Assembly (NCBI GenBank): GCA_040222455.1 | Contig: JAVKDD010000033.1 | Span: forward strand, 1-64,000 | From: RHLJ01 sp040222455 | Lineage (GTDB): Bacteria > Bacteroidota > Rhodothermia > Balneolales > Balneolaceae | Reading direction: 5' to 3' | Length of the DNA: 64,000 bases | Shown: piece by piece, positions 17,387 through 26,277 of the stretch | Layout: the number at the start of each line of letters is the position of its first letter | How positions within the stretch are numbered: the first letter of the stretch is position 1 | Translations under genes and position numbers: made by a program | The notes under the pieces: model-generated | Database searches by the model: none | What the model saw: the letters and a program-made list of their open reading frames with translations, nothing else | What the model was told of the DNA's origin: nothing

Positions 17387-19114
17387 ATGAAAAAAGCGTT
17401 TAAAAATACCTTCCTCGGGTTATCTAAGCTAGCCCAGACCATTTCTACTACTCGGGGAAATAATGCAAAGATTAAACTTTGTGTTGATTATTTATCACAG
17501 TTAGATTCGGATCGGGATGTTGAATTAGCTACTCAATATTTAAGTGAAGGAGCTTTTTCAACTGTTTCGGGAAAGAAAGCATCCATCGGTCATCGTACGA
17601 TTGCAACACTTGCCGCTGAATTCTGCGAAATTGATTATGATTTAGTCTTCAAACCGAGCCGAACTGCAACGGGAAGCTCCTCTGAAACTATCCAGCGCTT
17701 ATTTGAAAATATACCTGAAGCACGAGCAAAATATGTGGCTACAAATTTAAGTCTTCAGGAAATAAATGATATCTATGAACAACTCAATAGGTTTAAAAAA
17801 AGAAGCGAAAAAAAGGCGTTAATTTTAGATACCTGGATTAAAATGAATCCACTCGAAATAAAATATTTCATTCGGATTATGGGTCAGGGTTCACTTCGAA
17901 TTGGTTTTGAAACTAAAAGTTTTGAATATGCTATTGCTAAAACGTTCAAAAAAGAATTAGAAACTGTTCGTTATGCTCGAATGATAACAGGAAGTATAGG
18001 TAAGACAGCAATCCTAGCAAAATTAGATCAATTGGAGGAAGCTACATTTAAAATGTTCAGCCCTATTTCGTTTATGTTAGCTTCACCCATAGAAAGCAGA
18101 TCTGTAAGTGATTTTTCAAACTATATTGCAGAAGAAAAATTTGATGGAATGCGTTGTCAGGCTCATATTTCTGAGGGAAGAGTTGAGCTATATTCCCGAG
18201 ATTTGAATGAAATCACCGTTTCATTTCCTGAGATTGTCACATTCTTTTCTAATAAAAACATACCCAATTTAGTGCTTGATGGAGAAATTTGTGTTTTTAA
18301 GGAGGAAACCATTATGCCTTTTCAGCTTTTGCAAAAAAGAATGGGTGTCAAGAAGCCATCTGAAAAGCTAAGGAATGAATTCCCCGTTATATTTATTGCA
18401 TACGATATTCTATTTCTTAATGGATGTCCTTTATTTGATGATCCGTTAATGGTACGTAGAAAAAAACTCGAGATGCTTTCAGAGCAATATCGTATCCCTA
18501 TTACATCTCAAATGGAAATTTCTAATGAAGATGATGTAGAAGCTTTATTTCAAAGAGCGCTAGATCATGGAAATGAAGGTTTGATGTTAAAGCGAAAAGA
18601 CTCGCGTTATGAATATGGTCAGCGCCGGAAATCCTGGTTAAAAGTAAAAAAACCGAGAGGTTCTTTAGATACAATTATTCTTTATGCTCACGCTGGTAGT
18701 GGTAAAAGAGGTGGAACTTATTCTGACTTTACCTTGGGAATATCAGTCAAAGACGATGACCGCTATGAGGAAGAATTCATTCCCATTGGAAAAGCTTATG
18801 GTGGTTATTCGAATGAAGAGTTAACGGAAATGAATAAGCGAATTAAATCACTCACACATGAGCGATTTGGGCCAACTGTTTTGCTAAAGCCAGCTTTGGT
18901 TGTAGAACTTGAGTTCGAAGACATTCAAATCAACAAAAGAACCAAAGCAAAGTATACGCTACGTTTCCCTCGATTTAAGGCAATTAGATGGGACTTGTCT
19001 ACTAAAGACGTAGATACCTTGAAAGATGTGGAGCGTATGTTTGAAGAGAAACTAAAAGAAGATCGATTAACTCAAGATAAAAATCCTTCGTTTTATTTTA
19101 TGGAGAGTACATAA
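17387..19114 (+). CDS. ATP-dependent DNA ligase
   Basis: The 575-residue protein has an N-terminal DNA-binding domain (about 1-220), the nucleotidyltransferase domain with the adenylated lysine at residue 251 in EEKFDGMR, and a C-terminal OB fold (about 450-560). Further motifs are LDGEICVF, NEGLMLKR and the OB-entry motif RRKSWLKVKK. It seals nicks using ATP. Next to an MBL-fold exonuclease it belongs to the bacterial ligase-associated repair set rather than to the LigD end-joining system, since no Ku or primase is present. It is slightly longer than the usual 530 or so residues, mainly at the C-terminus. It supplements the NAD-dependent replicative ligase, which would lie elsewhere. Confidence 0.92.
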   Translation: MKKAFKNTFLGLSKLAQTISTTRGNNAKIKLCVDYLSQLDSDRDVELATQYLSEGAFSTVSGKKASIGHRTIATLAAEFCEIDYDLVFKPSRTATGSSSETIQRLFENIPEARAKYVATNLSLQEINDIYEQLNRFKKRSEKKALILDTWIKMNPLEIKYFIRIMGQGSLRIGFETKSFEYAIAKTFKKELETVRYARMITGSIGKTAILAKLDQLEEATFKMFSPISFMLASPIESRSVSDFSNYIAEEKFDGMRCQAHISEGRVELYSRDLNEITVSFPEIVTFFSNKNIPNLVLDGEICVFKEETIMPFQLLQKRMGVKKPSEKLRNEFPVIFIAYDILFLNGCPLFDDPLMVRRKKLEMLSEQYRIPITSQMEISNEDDVEALFQRALDHGNEGLMLKRKDSRYEYGQRRKSWLKVKKPRGSLDTIILYAHAGSGKRGGTYSDFTLGISVKDDDRYEEEFIPIGKAYGGYSNEELTEMNKRIKSLTHERFGPTVLLKPALVVELEFEDIQINKRTKAKYTLRFPRFKAIRWDLSTKDVDTLKDVERMFEEKLKEDRLTQDKNPSFYFMEST

Positions 19115-19357
19115 GATAGTTCCCTAATCAGGGCAGTACTTTGTCAATTTTATTTAATCTATGAAACTCGACCTTTAAGTTAGACGGTTCTGTCTCCTAT
19201 TTCTATTATTTATTAGTACTTACTTTAGTCTGACTATGTTCTAAGTAGTAAGATCTAAAATACATATGAATACAATTTTTTAAAGGATTTAACATAAAAC
19301 AGGGAGAACTTAGGTAAAGAATAAAGTTATCTCGGTGAATCAACCAACAAAAAAATT

Positions 19358-20686
19358 ATGCTTACTGCTCTTCCATTAAAAAAAACCATACTACTAGTCT
19401 TTCTATCGCTTTTTTGGCTTTCTTGCTCTTCAAGCGAAGAAAATCAAGACACTTCATCTCAGAATAATAATTCTACATCACAGGTTATTCCAGCAGTAGA
19501 AGCCGTTCAGGCACGCTACGGCTCACTCCCTTTAGTAGAAAGATTTAGCGGAAATGTCCGTTCTGAAAATCAAGTTCCTCTTTTTCCTCAAATATCTGCT
19601 AAAATAGAAGCTGTTTTTGTTGAAAACGGCATGTATGTAGAGAAAGGTACAAAATTGGTGCAACTCGAAGATGAGCAGTTCAGACAGCAGCTTGTACAAG
19701 CAGAGGCGGGACATAACATAAATAAAGCTAGACTAAAACAAGCAGAAGCGAGTTTGGCAGAATTGACTTCCCGTTTTAATAGAACAAAACAACTTGCTGA
19801 TAAAGATCTTAGTAGTGATGTTGAGTTAGAACAAATTCAAGCCCAACTTACTTCAGCTGAAGCAGATGTTGAACTTGCAAAAGCTCAGGTTGTACAGTCA
19901 GAATCACTGGTTAAAGAACGCCAAGAAACACTAAAGCGAACTATAATTACAGCCCCTATCTCTGGCACAATCGGGCAACGTAATGCTCAAGTTGGGATGC
20001 AGGTTTCAAATAATACCGAACTTTTTATGATTGGAGATTTATCCAAATTAAGAGTTGAGATTGTATTAACTGAAAGCATGTTAAATAAAATTTCAATTGG
20101 TCAAACCGCGCTAATTATGGTGGAAGATTATCAAGGAAATGATCAAATAATTACTGCAAATCTTTCTCGTATTTCTCCATTTTTAAATGAAATAACCCGA
20201 AGTACTGAAGCCGAAATTGACGTTGAAAATACAAATGGATGGCTTAAACCAGGTATGTTTGTTCCTGTAGACATTTTATTTGGAGAAAGTGAGCAAGCAA
20301 CATTGATTCCTGTAAGTGCAATTTATACTGATCCTACATCAGGTATTGAAGGTGTGTATGTTGCATCATCTTTAGGATCAGAAATCGAACCTGCAAATGA
20401 CGCTAATTCTGGAAATGCATTAGACCCTTTAACAGAACCGACTCAAATGCAATTCAAAGTGATTGATGTCCGCGCTCGTGGAAGAATGGAAGTGGGCGTG
20501 AATGGCTTAGAAAGTGGACAATGGGTTGTTACTTTAGGTCAGGATTTATTAGGAGAAGGAAGAGAACAAGCCAGAGTAAGAACTACAAGTTGGAACAAAG
20601 TAGTGGAACTTCAAAAGCTTCAAAGAGAAGATTTATTGAAAGATGCCTTACGTAGAAGCACAAACAAAAAAACTGATACACTTTAA
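19358..20686 (+). CDS. RND efflux periplasmic adaptor (membrane fusion protein)
   Basis: The 442-residue lipoprotein has a lipobox WLSC near residue 22. The layout is that of AcrA/MexA adaptors: a first lipoyl half near residue 70 (QVPLFPQISAKIEAVFVENGMYVEKG), an alpha-helical hairpin of about 110-190, the second lipoyl half (TIITAPISGTIGQRNAQVGM) and a beta-barrel domain. It bridges the inner-membrane pump and an outer-membrane channel. The RND pump gene follows after 9 bases. No TolC-like gene is present, so the channel is encoded elsewhere. An Asn/Asp-rich insertion sits near residue 345. The 243 bases upstream should hold the promoter. Confidence 0.9.
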   Translation: MLTALPLKKTILLVFLSLFWLSCSSSEENQDTSSQNNNSTSQVIPAVEAVQARYGSLPLVERFSGNVRSENQVPLFPQISAKIEAVFVENGMYVEKGTKLVQLEDEQFRQQLVQAEAGHNINKARLKQAEASLAELTSRFNRTKQLADKDLSSDVELEQIQAQLTSAEADVELAKAQVVQSESLVKERQETLKRTIITAPISGTIGQRNAQVGMQVSNNTELFMIGDLSKLRVEIVLTESMLNKISIGQTALIMVEDYQGNDQIITANLSRISPFLNEITRSTEAEIDVENTNGWLKPGMFVPVDILFGESEQATLIPVSAIYTDPTSGIEGVYVASSLGSEIEPANDANSGNALDPLTEPTQMQFKVIDVRARGRMEVGVNGLESGQWVVTLGQDLLGEGREQARVRTTSWNKVVELQKLQREDLLKDALRRSTNKKTDTL

Positions 20687-20690
20687 GGAG
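20685..20690 (+). promoter_or_regulatory. Shine-Dalgarno site for the RND pump gene
   Basis: aaggag overlaps the TAA stop of the adaptor gene and lies 5 bases before the ATG at 20696. This suggests translational coupling of adaptor and pump. Confidence 0.7.
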
Positions 20691-20695
20691 ACCGT

Positions 20696-23600
20696 ATGGC
20701 TATTACAGAAACATCCATAAATCGACCCATTGCAACGTCGATGCTCTTTTTGATCATCATTACTTTAGGGGTAATGGGATTCAGATTTCTACCTGTAGAT
20801 TTGCTCCCCCCTATTGAATATCCTCAGCTTACTATTTCAACTGATTATGACAATGTTGGGCCAGAAGAAATTGAAAATATCATTACCGAACGTATTGAAA
20901 ACGCAGTTGCTGGCGTACCTGGTGTTGAAAGAGTTCAATCCAGATCGAATGAAGGAAATAGTAGAGTTACCCTAGAATTCGCACAGGGTGTCAATATTGA
21001 TGCAGCTGCTAATGACGTTCGTGCAGCATTAGACCGTGTTCGATCCAGTCTTCCCATTGAAGCTGATGCTCCCAGAATTTGGAAATTTGATCCAAATAAT
21101 TTTCCAATTGTAATAGTTGGAGCTAATTCTGACAGAGACCTTGCAGAGCTTACGCTTCTACTCGACCGTGAAATTACAAAGCGATTTGAACAAATAAACG
21201 GTGTTGGTTCAATCGATATATGGGGTGGAATTAACCGTGAAATCAAAGTTGATATAAAACGAGATCGACTTATTGCTAGTGGTTTATCTACCCAGCAAGT
21301 TCAACAAGCTATATCCAGAGAAAACACCAATGCGCCCGGCGGAAATGTTAATCAAGGTACCTCGCGGTTATATATTCGAACGCTTGGCGAATTTGACAAT
21401 ATTGAGGAAATTGGCAATACAGTTATTACTACTATTGACAAAAAACCAATTCGAGTAAAAGATGTTGCAGATGTATCGTTTGGCTATGAAGATCTTGACC
21501 GTTTAGTAACCATCGACAAAAAACCAATGGTTCGGTTTGGAATTAGAAAGCAAACAGGAGCTAATACGGTGGCTGTTGCTGAAGAAATACGACAAGAAGT
21601 AGAAAGAATTAATGCTGAGCGAAACGATATAAATCTTTTTGTTACTGTAGATCAGAGTACATTTATTCAAGATTCAATTGATAATGTTCAAAACTCTGCT
21701 ATTTGGGGAGCATTACTTGCTGTTTTTGTTTTATATGTATTTTTCAGGAATGGATCTTCAACATTTATTATTGCCGTAGCTATCCCAATTTCTATAATTG
21801 CAACTTTTGGGCTTCTTTATTTTGGTGATTTAACACTGAATCAAATGAGCTTTGGGGGGCTTGCTCTTGGTGTTGGTTTAATTGTAGACAATGCCATAGT
21901 AGTATTGGAGAATATAATCCGAATGAGGGAAAAAGAGGGTAAAGATCTCAAAACAAGCTCGCTAATTGGAACCAAACAAGTAGCGGGAGCTATTGTTGCC
22001 TCTACTCTAACAACAGTGGTAATTTTTCTTCCTGTTATTTTCATGCAAACTGTATCAGGACTTCTATTTAAGCAACTTGCTCTGGTTGTAGTTTTTGCTC
22101 TACTTTGTTCTTTACTAGTTGCACTTACATTGGTACCAATGCTATCAAGTAAATTTTTGACTGTTAAACCAGCCACTGAGAAAACTAAAAAAGGTTGGTT
22201 TATTGTACTTTTCGAGAAACTTGAAGATAGATATTCAACCATTCTTACCTATGCATTAAGGCATCGATTAACCATTTTTGGTGTTACTACAATACTTGTT
22301 GTGGGTAGTTTTCTACTCCTTCCACTTATTCCTGTTGAACTAGCTCCTCAAACCGACGCAGATGAAATTGATATCGATTTAGAAATGGCTGACGGGACTA
22401 ATATTGCTGTTCAAAATAGATATCTTAAAGAATTAGAAACCATCGTACTTGCTCATCTTCCGATGGAAGACGTGAAGAACTTCACAACCGAGGTGAGAGA
22501 TGGTAGAGCCGAAGTTGAGATTGCAATGGTTCCCGCATCCGAGCGATCCAGAAAAACTTCTGACATTGCCGATGAAATCAGAAGAAACGTTGAAGGTAAA
22601 ATCCCTGGTGCAGAAATCAGAGTAAGCGCTCAATCAGGGTTATGGATTCTTAGACGAATATTTGGTAGTGGCGATGGAAACGAAGCCATACAAGTTCAAT
22701 TAAGAGGCTATGAGATTGAGAAATCTTACGAACTTGCTCAGCAAATTAAACTTGAAATGGAAAAAATTCCCGGGATTGTTGGTGCTAGAGTTGGGCGTAG
22801 CGAAGGAAGACCTGAGCAGCGAATTATGTTTGACCGAGAAAAGATTGCTGATCTAGGTCTAACTGTAAATCAAGTTGCAAGTGTCATTCAAACTAATATT
22901 GGTGGTAGTCAAGCCGGAGCTTATCGAGATGGCGGAGATGAATACCCAATCATTGTAAGACTTAGAGCTGAAGACCGGCTAAGTGCACTCGATCTCGATA
23001 ATATTTCAATCCGAACGCCAGATGGTCAAGTTCTACCGGTTTCTTCTGTAATCACAAAAGAAGTAGGGAGAGGTCCCACTGAAATTAGTCGGATTAATGG
23101 GCAAAGGGTAACAAATATCTCAGCGAATTTAGAACCTGGTATCGTTCTAGGAGATGCTGTTGAGATGATTCGAAATGAACTTGTAAACGTAAACCTCCCA
23201 GATGGTTACAGCATTGTTTTCTCCGGTGAATATGAAGAGCAACAGAAAGCGGCTAAAGACTTTCAACTTTCTATTATACTTGCTTTAATTCTTATTTATA
23301 TGGTAATGGCAGGACAATTCGAACGATTTTTGGATCCTCTTGTGGTAATGTTTTCTGTTCCTTTGGCCATTATAGGAGTAGTTCCTACTCTTCTATTAAC
23401 GGGTACCACCTTAAATATTCAGAGTTTAATGGGAATCATTATGTTGATTGGGATTGTAGTAAACAATGCCATTGTACTTGTTGATTACATCAATCTTATG
23501 CGAAGAGAGCAAGGGCTAAAAGTGTTCGATGCTGTAATTGCAGCTGGTAAATTGAGACTTCGACCTATTTTAATGACAACATTAACAACTGTACTCGGTT

Positions 23601-23815
23601 TATTTCCTCTTGCAATAGGTATCGGAGCTGGAGCGGAAATTCAAGCTTCTTTAGCCCGGGTAGTAATTGGTGGATTAACAGCCTCTACCCTGGTCACTCT
23701 AGTATTTATTCCTGTGGTTTATATAACAGCCGATAAAGTGTTGGTAAGAGTGAAAGCAATAAATTGGAATCCATTTAGTAAAACTAGTGAGTCAGTTGAG
23801 TTAGCCAAGTCTTAA
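20696..23815 (+). CDS. RND-family inner-membrane efflux transporter (AcrB/MdtB type)
   Basis: The 1039-residue protein begins ITETSINRPIATSML, typical of HAE-1 family pumps. It has the two-fold repeat of one helix, a large periplasmic loop and five further helices. The proton-relay aspartate is in GLALGVGLIVDNAIVVLENI (about residues 390-410), and the second-half counterpart is IGIVVNNAIVLVDYI. The pump exports hydrophobic drugs, detergents or bile-like compounds using the proton gradient. It pairs with the lipoprotein adaptor just upstream. Its length equals that of the family. The exact substrate cannot be read from sequence. Confidence 0.93.
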   Translation: MAITETSINRPIATSMLFLIIITLGVMGFRFLPVDLLPPIEYPQLTISTDYDNVGPEEIENIITERIENAVAGVPGVERVQSRSNEGNSRVTLEFAQGVNIDAAANDVRAALDRVRSSLPIEADAPRIWKFDPNNFPIVIVGANSDRDLAELTLLLDREITKRFEQINGVGSIDIWGGINREIKVDIKRDRLIASGLSTQQVQQAISRENTNAPGGNVNQGTSRLYIRTLGEFDNIEEIGNTVITTIDKKPIRVKDVADVSFGYEDLDRLVTIDKKPMVRFGIRKQTGANTVAVAEEIRQEVERINAERNDINLFVTVDQSTFIQDSIDNVQNSAIWGALLAVFVLYVFFRNGSSTFIIAVAIPISIIATFGLLYFGDLTLNQMSFGGLALGVGLIVDNAIVVLENIIRMREKEGKDLKTSSLIGTKQVAGAIVASTLTTVVIFLPVIFMQTVSGLLFKQLALVVVFALLCSLLVALTLVPMLSSKFLTVKPATEKTKKGWFIVLFEKLEDRYSTILTYALRHRLTIFGVTTILVVGSFLLLPLIPVELAPQTDADEIDIDLEMADGTNIAVQNRYLKELETIVLAHLPMEDVKNFTTEVRDGRAEVEIAMVPASERSRKTSDIADEIRRNVEGKIPGAEIRVSAQSGLWILRRIFGSGDGNEAIQVQLRGYEIEKSYELAQQIKLEMEKIPGIVGARVGRSEGRPEQRIMFDREKIADLGLTVNQVASVIQTNIGGSQAGAYRDGGDEYPIIVRLRAEDRLSALDLDNISIRTPDGQVLPVSSVITKEVGRGPTEISRINGQRVTNISANLEPGIVLGDAVEMIRNELVNVNLPDGYSIVFSGEYEEQQKAAKDFQLSIILALILIYMVMAGQFERFLDPLVVMFSVPLAIIGVVPTLLLTGTTLNIQSLMGIIMLIGIVVNNAIVLVDYINLMRREQGLKVFDAVIAAGKLRLRPILMTTLTTVLGLFPLAIGIGAGAEIQASLARVVIGGLTASTLVTLVFIPVVYITADKVLVRVKAINWNPFSKTSESVELAKS

Positions 23816-23833
23816 AAGAATTACGAATATGGA

Positions 23834-23875
23834 AATTAGGAATAGTTAGTATCGGTTACTAACATATTCCTAATT
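23834..23875 (+). terminator. Strong hairpin after the RND operon
   Basis: Arms at 23834-23851 (aattaggaatagttagta) and 23857-23875 pair over 18 bases with one bulge around a 5-base loop. It lies 18 bases after the pump stop codon and before the glycosylase gene. It lacks a T-run, so it may be a repeat-derived hairpin acting as attenuator or mRNA stabiliser. Confidence 0.5.
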
Positions 23876-23901
23876 CTTAATTGACAGATTACTAAATCAC
23901 T

Positions 23902-24849
23902 ATGAGTAGCTGGACCTTAAAATCTATTCCGCCACACGATTGGTTTCTTTGTCTTGATGTTCAATCCTATTTCGATCACGAGCATAATGTTGAAACCATT
24001 TTCGAAGAAGGTTATACACGTCCTGTTTCTATTGGTGACACGGATGTAATAGTTACTGTATTCTTTAATGGTGATGTTGATCAACCTGAGTTTAATATTG
24101 AGTGCAAAGAGTCACTTTCTAAAGAAGAGATTGAGACTGCTAATATTAGTCTTTCTAAGATATTTGGGACTAATATGGATATTCGACCTCTATACGATCA
24201 AGCTTCAAGTGATCCGCTTTTAGAGGATAAACTTTCTATCTTATATGGCTTAAAAAGGATGACAAGAGCAAATCTTTTCGAGGACATCCAGAACCGTATT
24301 GTAGAAATGCAGATGAATCACAAACCCACTGCAAAAAAAATGATGTATGCCATTCGCGAAGCATATGGAACTGCTCTTGAATATAAAGGCGGAACGTTAG
24401 CAGCATGGCCACGCCCTTTTCAATTGATGAAAGCTGATCCTGCCAACATTCGAAAATTAGGCCCTACACTTAGAAAAGGTCAGTATCTAGTTGAACTTTC
24501 TAATAATATAGTTGCTGGGAATATTGATATGGAATTCTTAGCGAAATGTGATCCTACTACTTGCTATAATACATTAACTAACATCAAAGGAATTGGTCCT
24601 ACTGCCGCACAAGATCTTATAATGATGCGAGGTAGAACCGACTCTATATTCCCCAGTAGTATAAAAAAGGGAGAAGAAAAAGGATTACGCAGATGGATTA
24701 TCTGGAGTTATGGACAAGATCCAAATAACACAACCGAAGATGAGTTTCAGGAGCACATAAAAAACTGGAAAGGTTATGAAAGCTCTGCCCTTGAGTTTCT
24801 TTATGTAAATTGGATTTTGAAAGAGAAGGAGAAACGGGCTAAGAAGTAA
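23902..24849 (+). CDS. HhH-GPD superfamily (AlkA-like) DNA glycosylase, possibly degenerate
   Basis: The 315-residue protein has the AlkA layout: an N-terminal beta domain (about 1-105, WTLKSIPPHDWFLCLDVQSYF) and a helical HhH-GPD domain. The helix-hairpin-helix is at about 226-245 (LTNIKGIGPTAAQDLIMMRG). In AlkA-type enzymes the catalytic aspartate follows shortly after, in a motif like VFPAGDLG. Here the matching text reads SIFPSSIKKGEEKGLRRW with no aspartate. Either a nearby glutamate has taken over or the protein binds without excising. It follows the RND operon and is probably separately transcribed. The superfamily is convincing, the activity uncertain. Confidence 0.75.
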   Translation: MSSWTLKSIPPHDWFLCLDVQSYFDHEHNVETIFEEGYTRPVSIGDTDVIVTVFFNGDVDQPEFNIECKESLSKEEIETANISLSKIFGTNMDIRPLYDQASSDPLLEDKLSILYGLKRMTRANLFEDIQNRIVEMQMNHKPTAKKMMYAIREAYGTALEYKGGTLAAWPRPFQLMKADPANIRKLGPTLRKGQYLVELSNNIVAGNIDMEFLAKCDPTTCYNTLTNIKGIGPTAAQDLIMMRGRTDSIFPSSIKKGEEKGLRRWIIWSYGQDPNNTTEDEFQEHIKNWKGYESSALEFLYVNWILKEKEKRAKK

Positions 24850-24852
24850 CTC

Positions 24853-24996
24853 TTAGTTAGACCAATATTTCGAATTTAGATTTCTTTTACCAATATGATA
24901 TACGTAGTCATCCCATCTTGAAAGTAAAATATTACATCCAAGTATCAGTATAATTCCGAGCATAATTAGAAGTATAACTCTCAAAGTTGTCATCAT
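24853..24996 (-). CDS. Possible 47-residue membrane protein
   Basis: A short frame on the minus strand starts with two ATG codons (24994 and 24991). It encodes MMTTLRVILLIMLGIILILG followed by CNILLSRWDDYVYHIGKRNL and a short tail. The first 25 residues form one strong hydrophobic helix, and a GCN near its end could even be a lipobox. The remainder is polar and aromatic. It fills the gap between the glycosylase (3 bases from its stop) and the antiporter. No clear ribosome site was found. It is plausible because of its protein-like composition, but unconfirmed. Confidence 0.4.
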   Translation of the reverse strand: MMTTLRVILLIMLGIILILGCNILLSRWDDYVYHIGKRNLNSKYWSN

Positions 24997-25063
24997 TATT
25001 TTAAGGTACAACTCTAATTAAAATAATTAATAAGGTAAATAATTAAATTTATTTTAAATAAAC

Positions 25064-26155
25064 CTACTTAATTATCTGCTTTTCCTTCCGATATAGAACT
25101 ATTCTCCAGACCATATAGAAAACAGTAACTGGTAAAATTCCAAAAAGGAAAACATTTTCAAAGACCGGTATTATACCTGAACCTAAAGTATCTAGCACCA
25201 AATAGATTAGGTAGCTAGAATAGTAGAAAAGGAAAAGAATCCCATCCAATCTAGTGAGATTAAATCCAGCTATAAATATAGGGATACAAGCAATGCTTAC
25301 CGCTATCATGAAAGGAAGATCGAAATCTATTGCTTGCTGAGATACGTCTAAAAAGTTGGGTGCGATAATTAGAGTGAGACCTAGCGTAAGAAAAATGTTA
25401 TAAAGGTTACTACCCATTACATTCGCCACTGCGATATCGGCTTTCCCTTTTCTTGCAGCAGAAAGAGAAGTTGCAACTTCAGGAAGTGACGTTCCAATTG
25501 AGATAATTGTTAATCCAATTACCAATTCAGAGAGCCCAAACAAACGAGCTATGGTTACTGCACTATCTACCATCCAGTTTGATCCTAATACGATCAATGT
25601 TAATCCTATTAATAAAAAACCAATATTCTTTACATAGAAAAAAGCACCTTGGGCTAGTTCTTCTGGAGAACTCTCAAACTCGAAGACATCCACTCCCTCT
25701 TCGTCTTCTTTATTTCTCTTTATCTGAACAAAAGTAAAAATTGAATAGGAAACGAATCCGACTAGAAGAACTATTCCATCAAAAGTGGTTAGGAGTCCAT
25801 CCATTGCTAAAATAAACAGAAGTATACTTGCAGTAATAACAATAGGAACATCTATTCGAACAATTCGTCGTGTAATATTCAGCGGAGCAATGACGGCGGT
25901 AATTCCAAGAATCAGAAGGATATTCGCAACATTACTACCAATAATATTACCAAGCACCAAATCTGCACTCCCACTTGATGCCGCTTTTATACTAATAGCC
26001 AACTCTGGTGCACCTGTTGCAAAGGCAACAACGGTGAGTCCCATTATAAGAGGAGAAACACCCCATTTTACCCCAAAATGATCAACTGCTTTTAAAAAAA
26101 GTTCTGCCCCACCAATTAATGCTGCAAGCCCTGCAATGAATAGTATAACCGTCAT
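25064..26155 (-). CDS. Calcium/sodium antiporter of the CaCA family (YrbG-like)
   Basis: From the ATG at 26155 the protein is 363 residues. A frame-open extension to 26266 adds a polar, cysteine- and histidine-containing stretch that does not fit a membrane N-terminus. The two inverted alpha-repeats of the family are clear: VAFATGAPELAISIKAA with GNIIGSNVANILLILG, and IGTSLPEVATSLSAARKG with ANVMGSNLYNIFLTLG. Ten or so membrane helices are visible, with an acidic cytoplasmic loop near residue 180-200 (NKEDEEGVDVFEFESSPEE). The protein exchanges Ca2+ for Na+ or H+ across the inner membrane. It is not obviously linked to its neighbours. Confidence 0.9.
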   Translation of the reverse strand: MTVILFIAGLAALIGGAELFLKAVDHFGVKWGVSPLIMGLTVVAFATGAPELAISIKAASSGSADLVLGNIIGSNVANILLILGITAVIAPLNITRRIVRIDVPIVITASILLFILAMDGLLTTFDGIVLLVGFVSYSIFTFVQIKRNKEDEEGVDVFEFESSPEELAQGAFFYVKNIGFLLIGLTLIVLGSNWMVDSAVTIARLFGLSELVIGLTIISIGTSLPEVATSLSAARKGKADIAVANVMGSNLYNIFLTLGLTLIIAPNFLDVSQQAIDFDLPFMIAVSIACIPIFIAGFNLTRLDGILFLFYYSSYLIYLVLDTLGSGIIPVFENVFLFGILPVTVFYMVWRIVLYRKEKQIIK

Positions 26156-26184
26156 AAATTTTACATTCTTAAGATTGCAATGAA

Positions 26185-26213
26185 GATGCGGAATTTTGCA
26201 CTTAAAATTGAAT
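26185..26213. repeat. First copy of a 29-base intergenic motif
   Basis: These 29 bases (gatgcggaattttgcactta then aaattgaat) match 27351-27379 at 27 of 29 positions in the same orientation. The core aatttt-N6-aaaatt is an inverted repeat. This copy lies 30 bases upstream of the antiporter start. It could be a regulator site or a small dispersed repeat. Confidence 0.55.
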
Positions 26214-26277
26214 GGTGAAGATATTTTTAAAGGGAGAAAATTATATTCATGATCCCTTAAGACCATTTAACTAAAAT

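Noticed and set aside
20935..21246. 103-codon minus-strand frame inside the RND pump gene
   Set aside because: It is antisense to conserved pump sequence and has no supporting signals.
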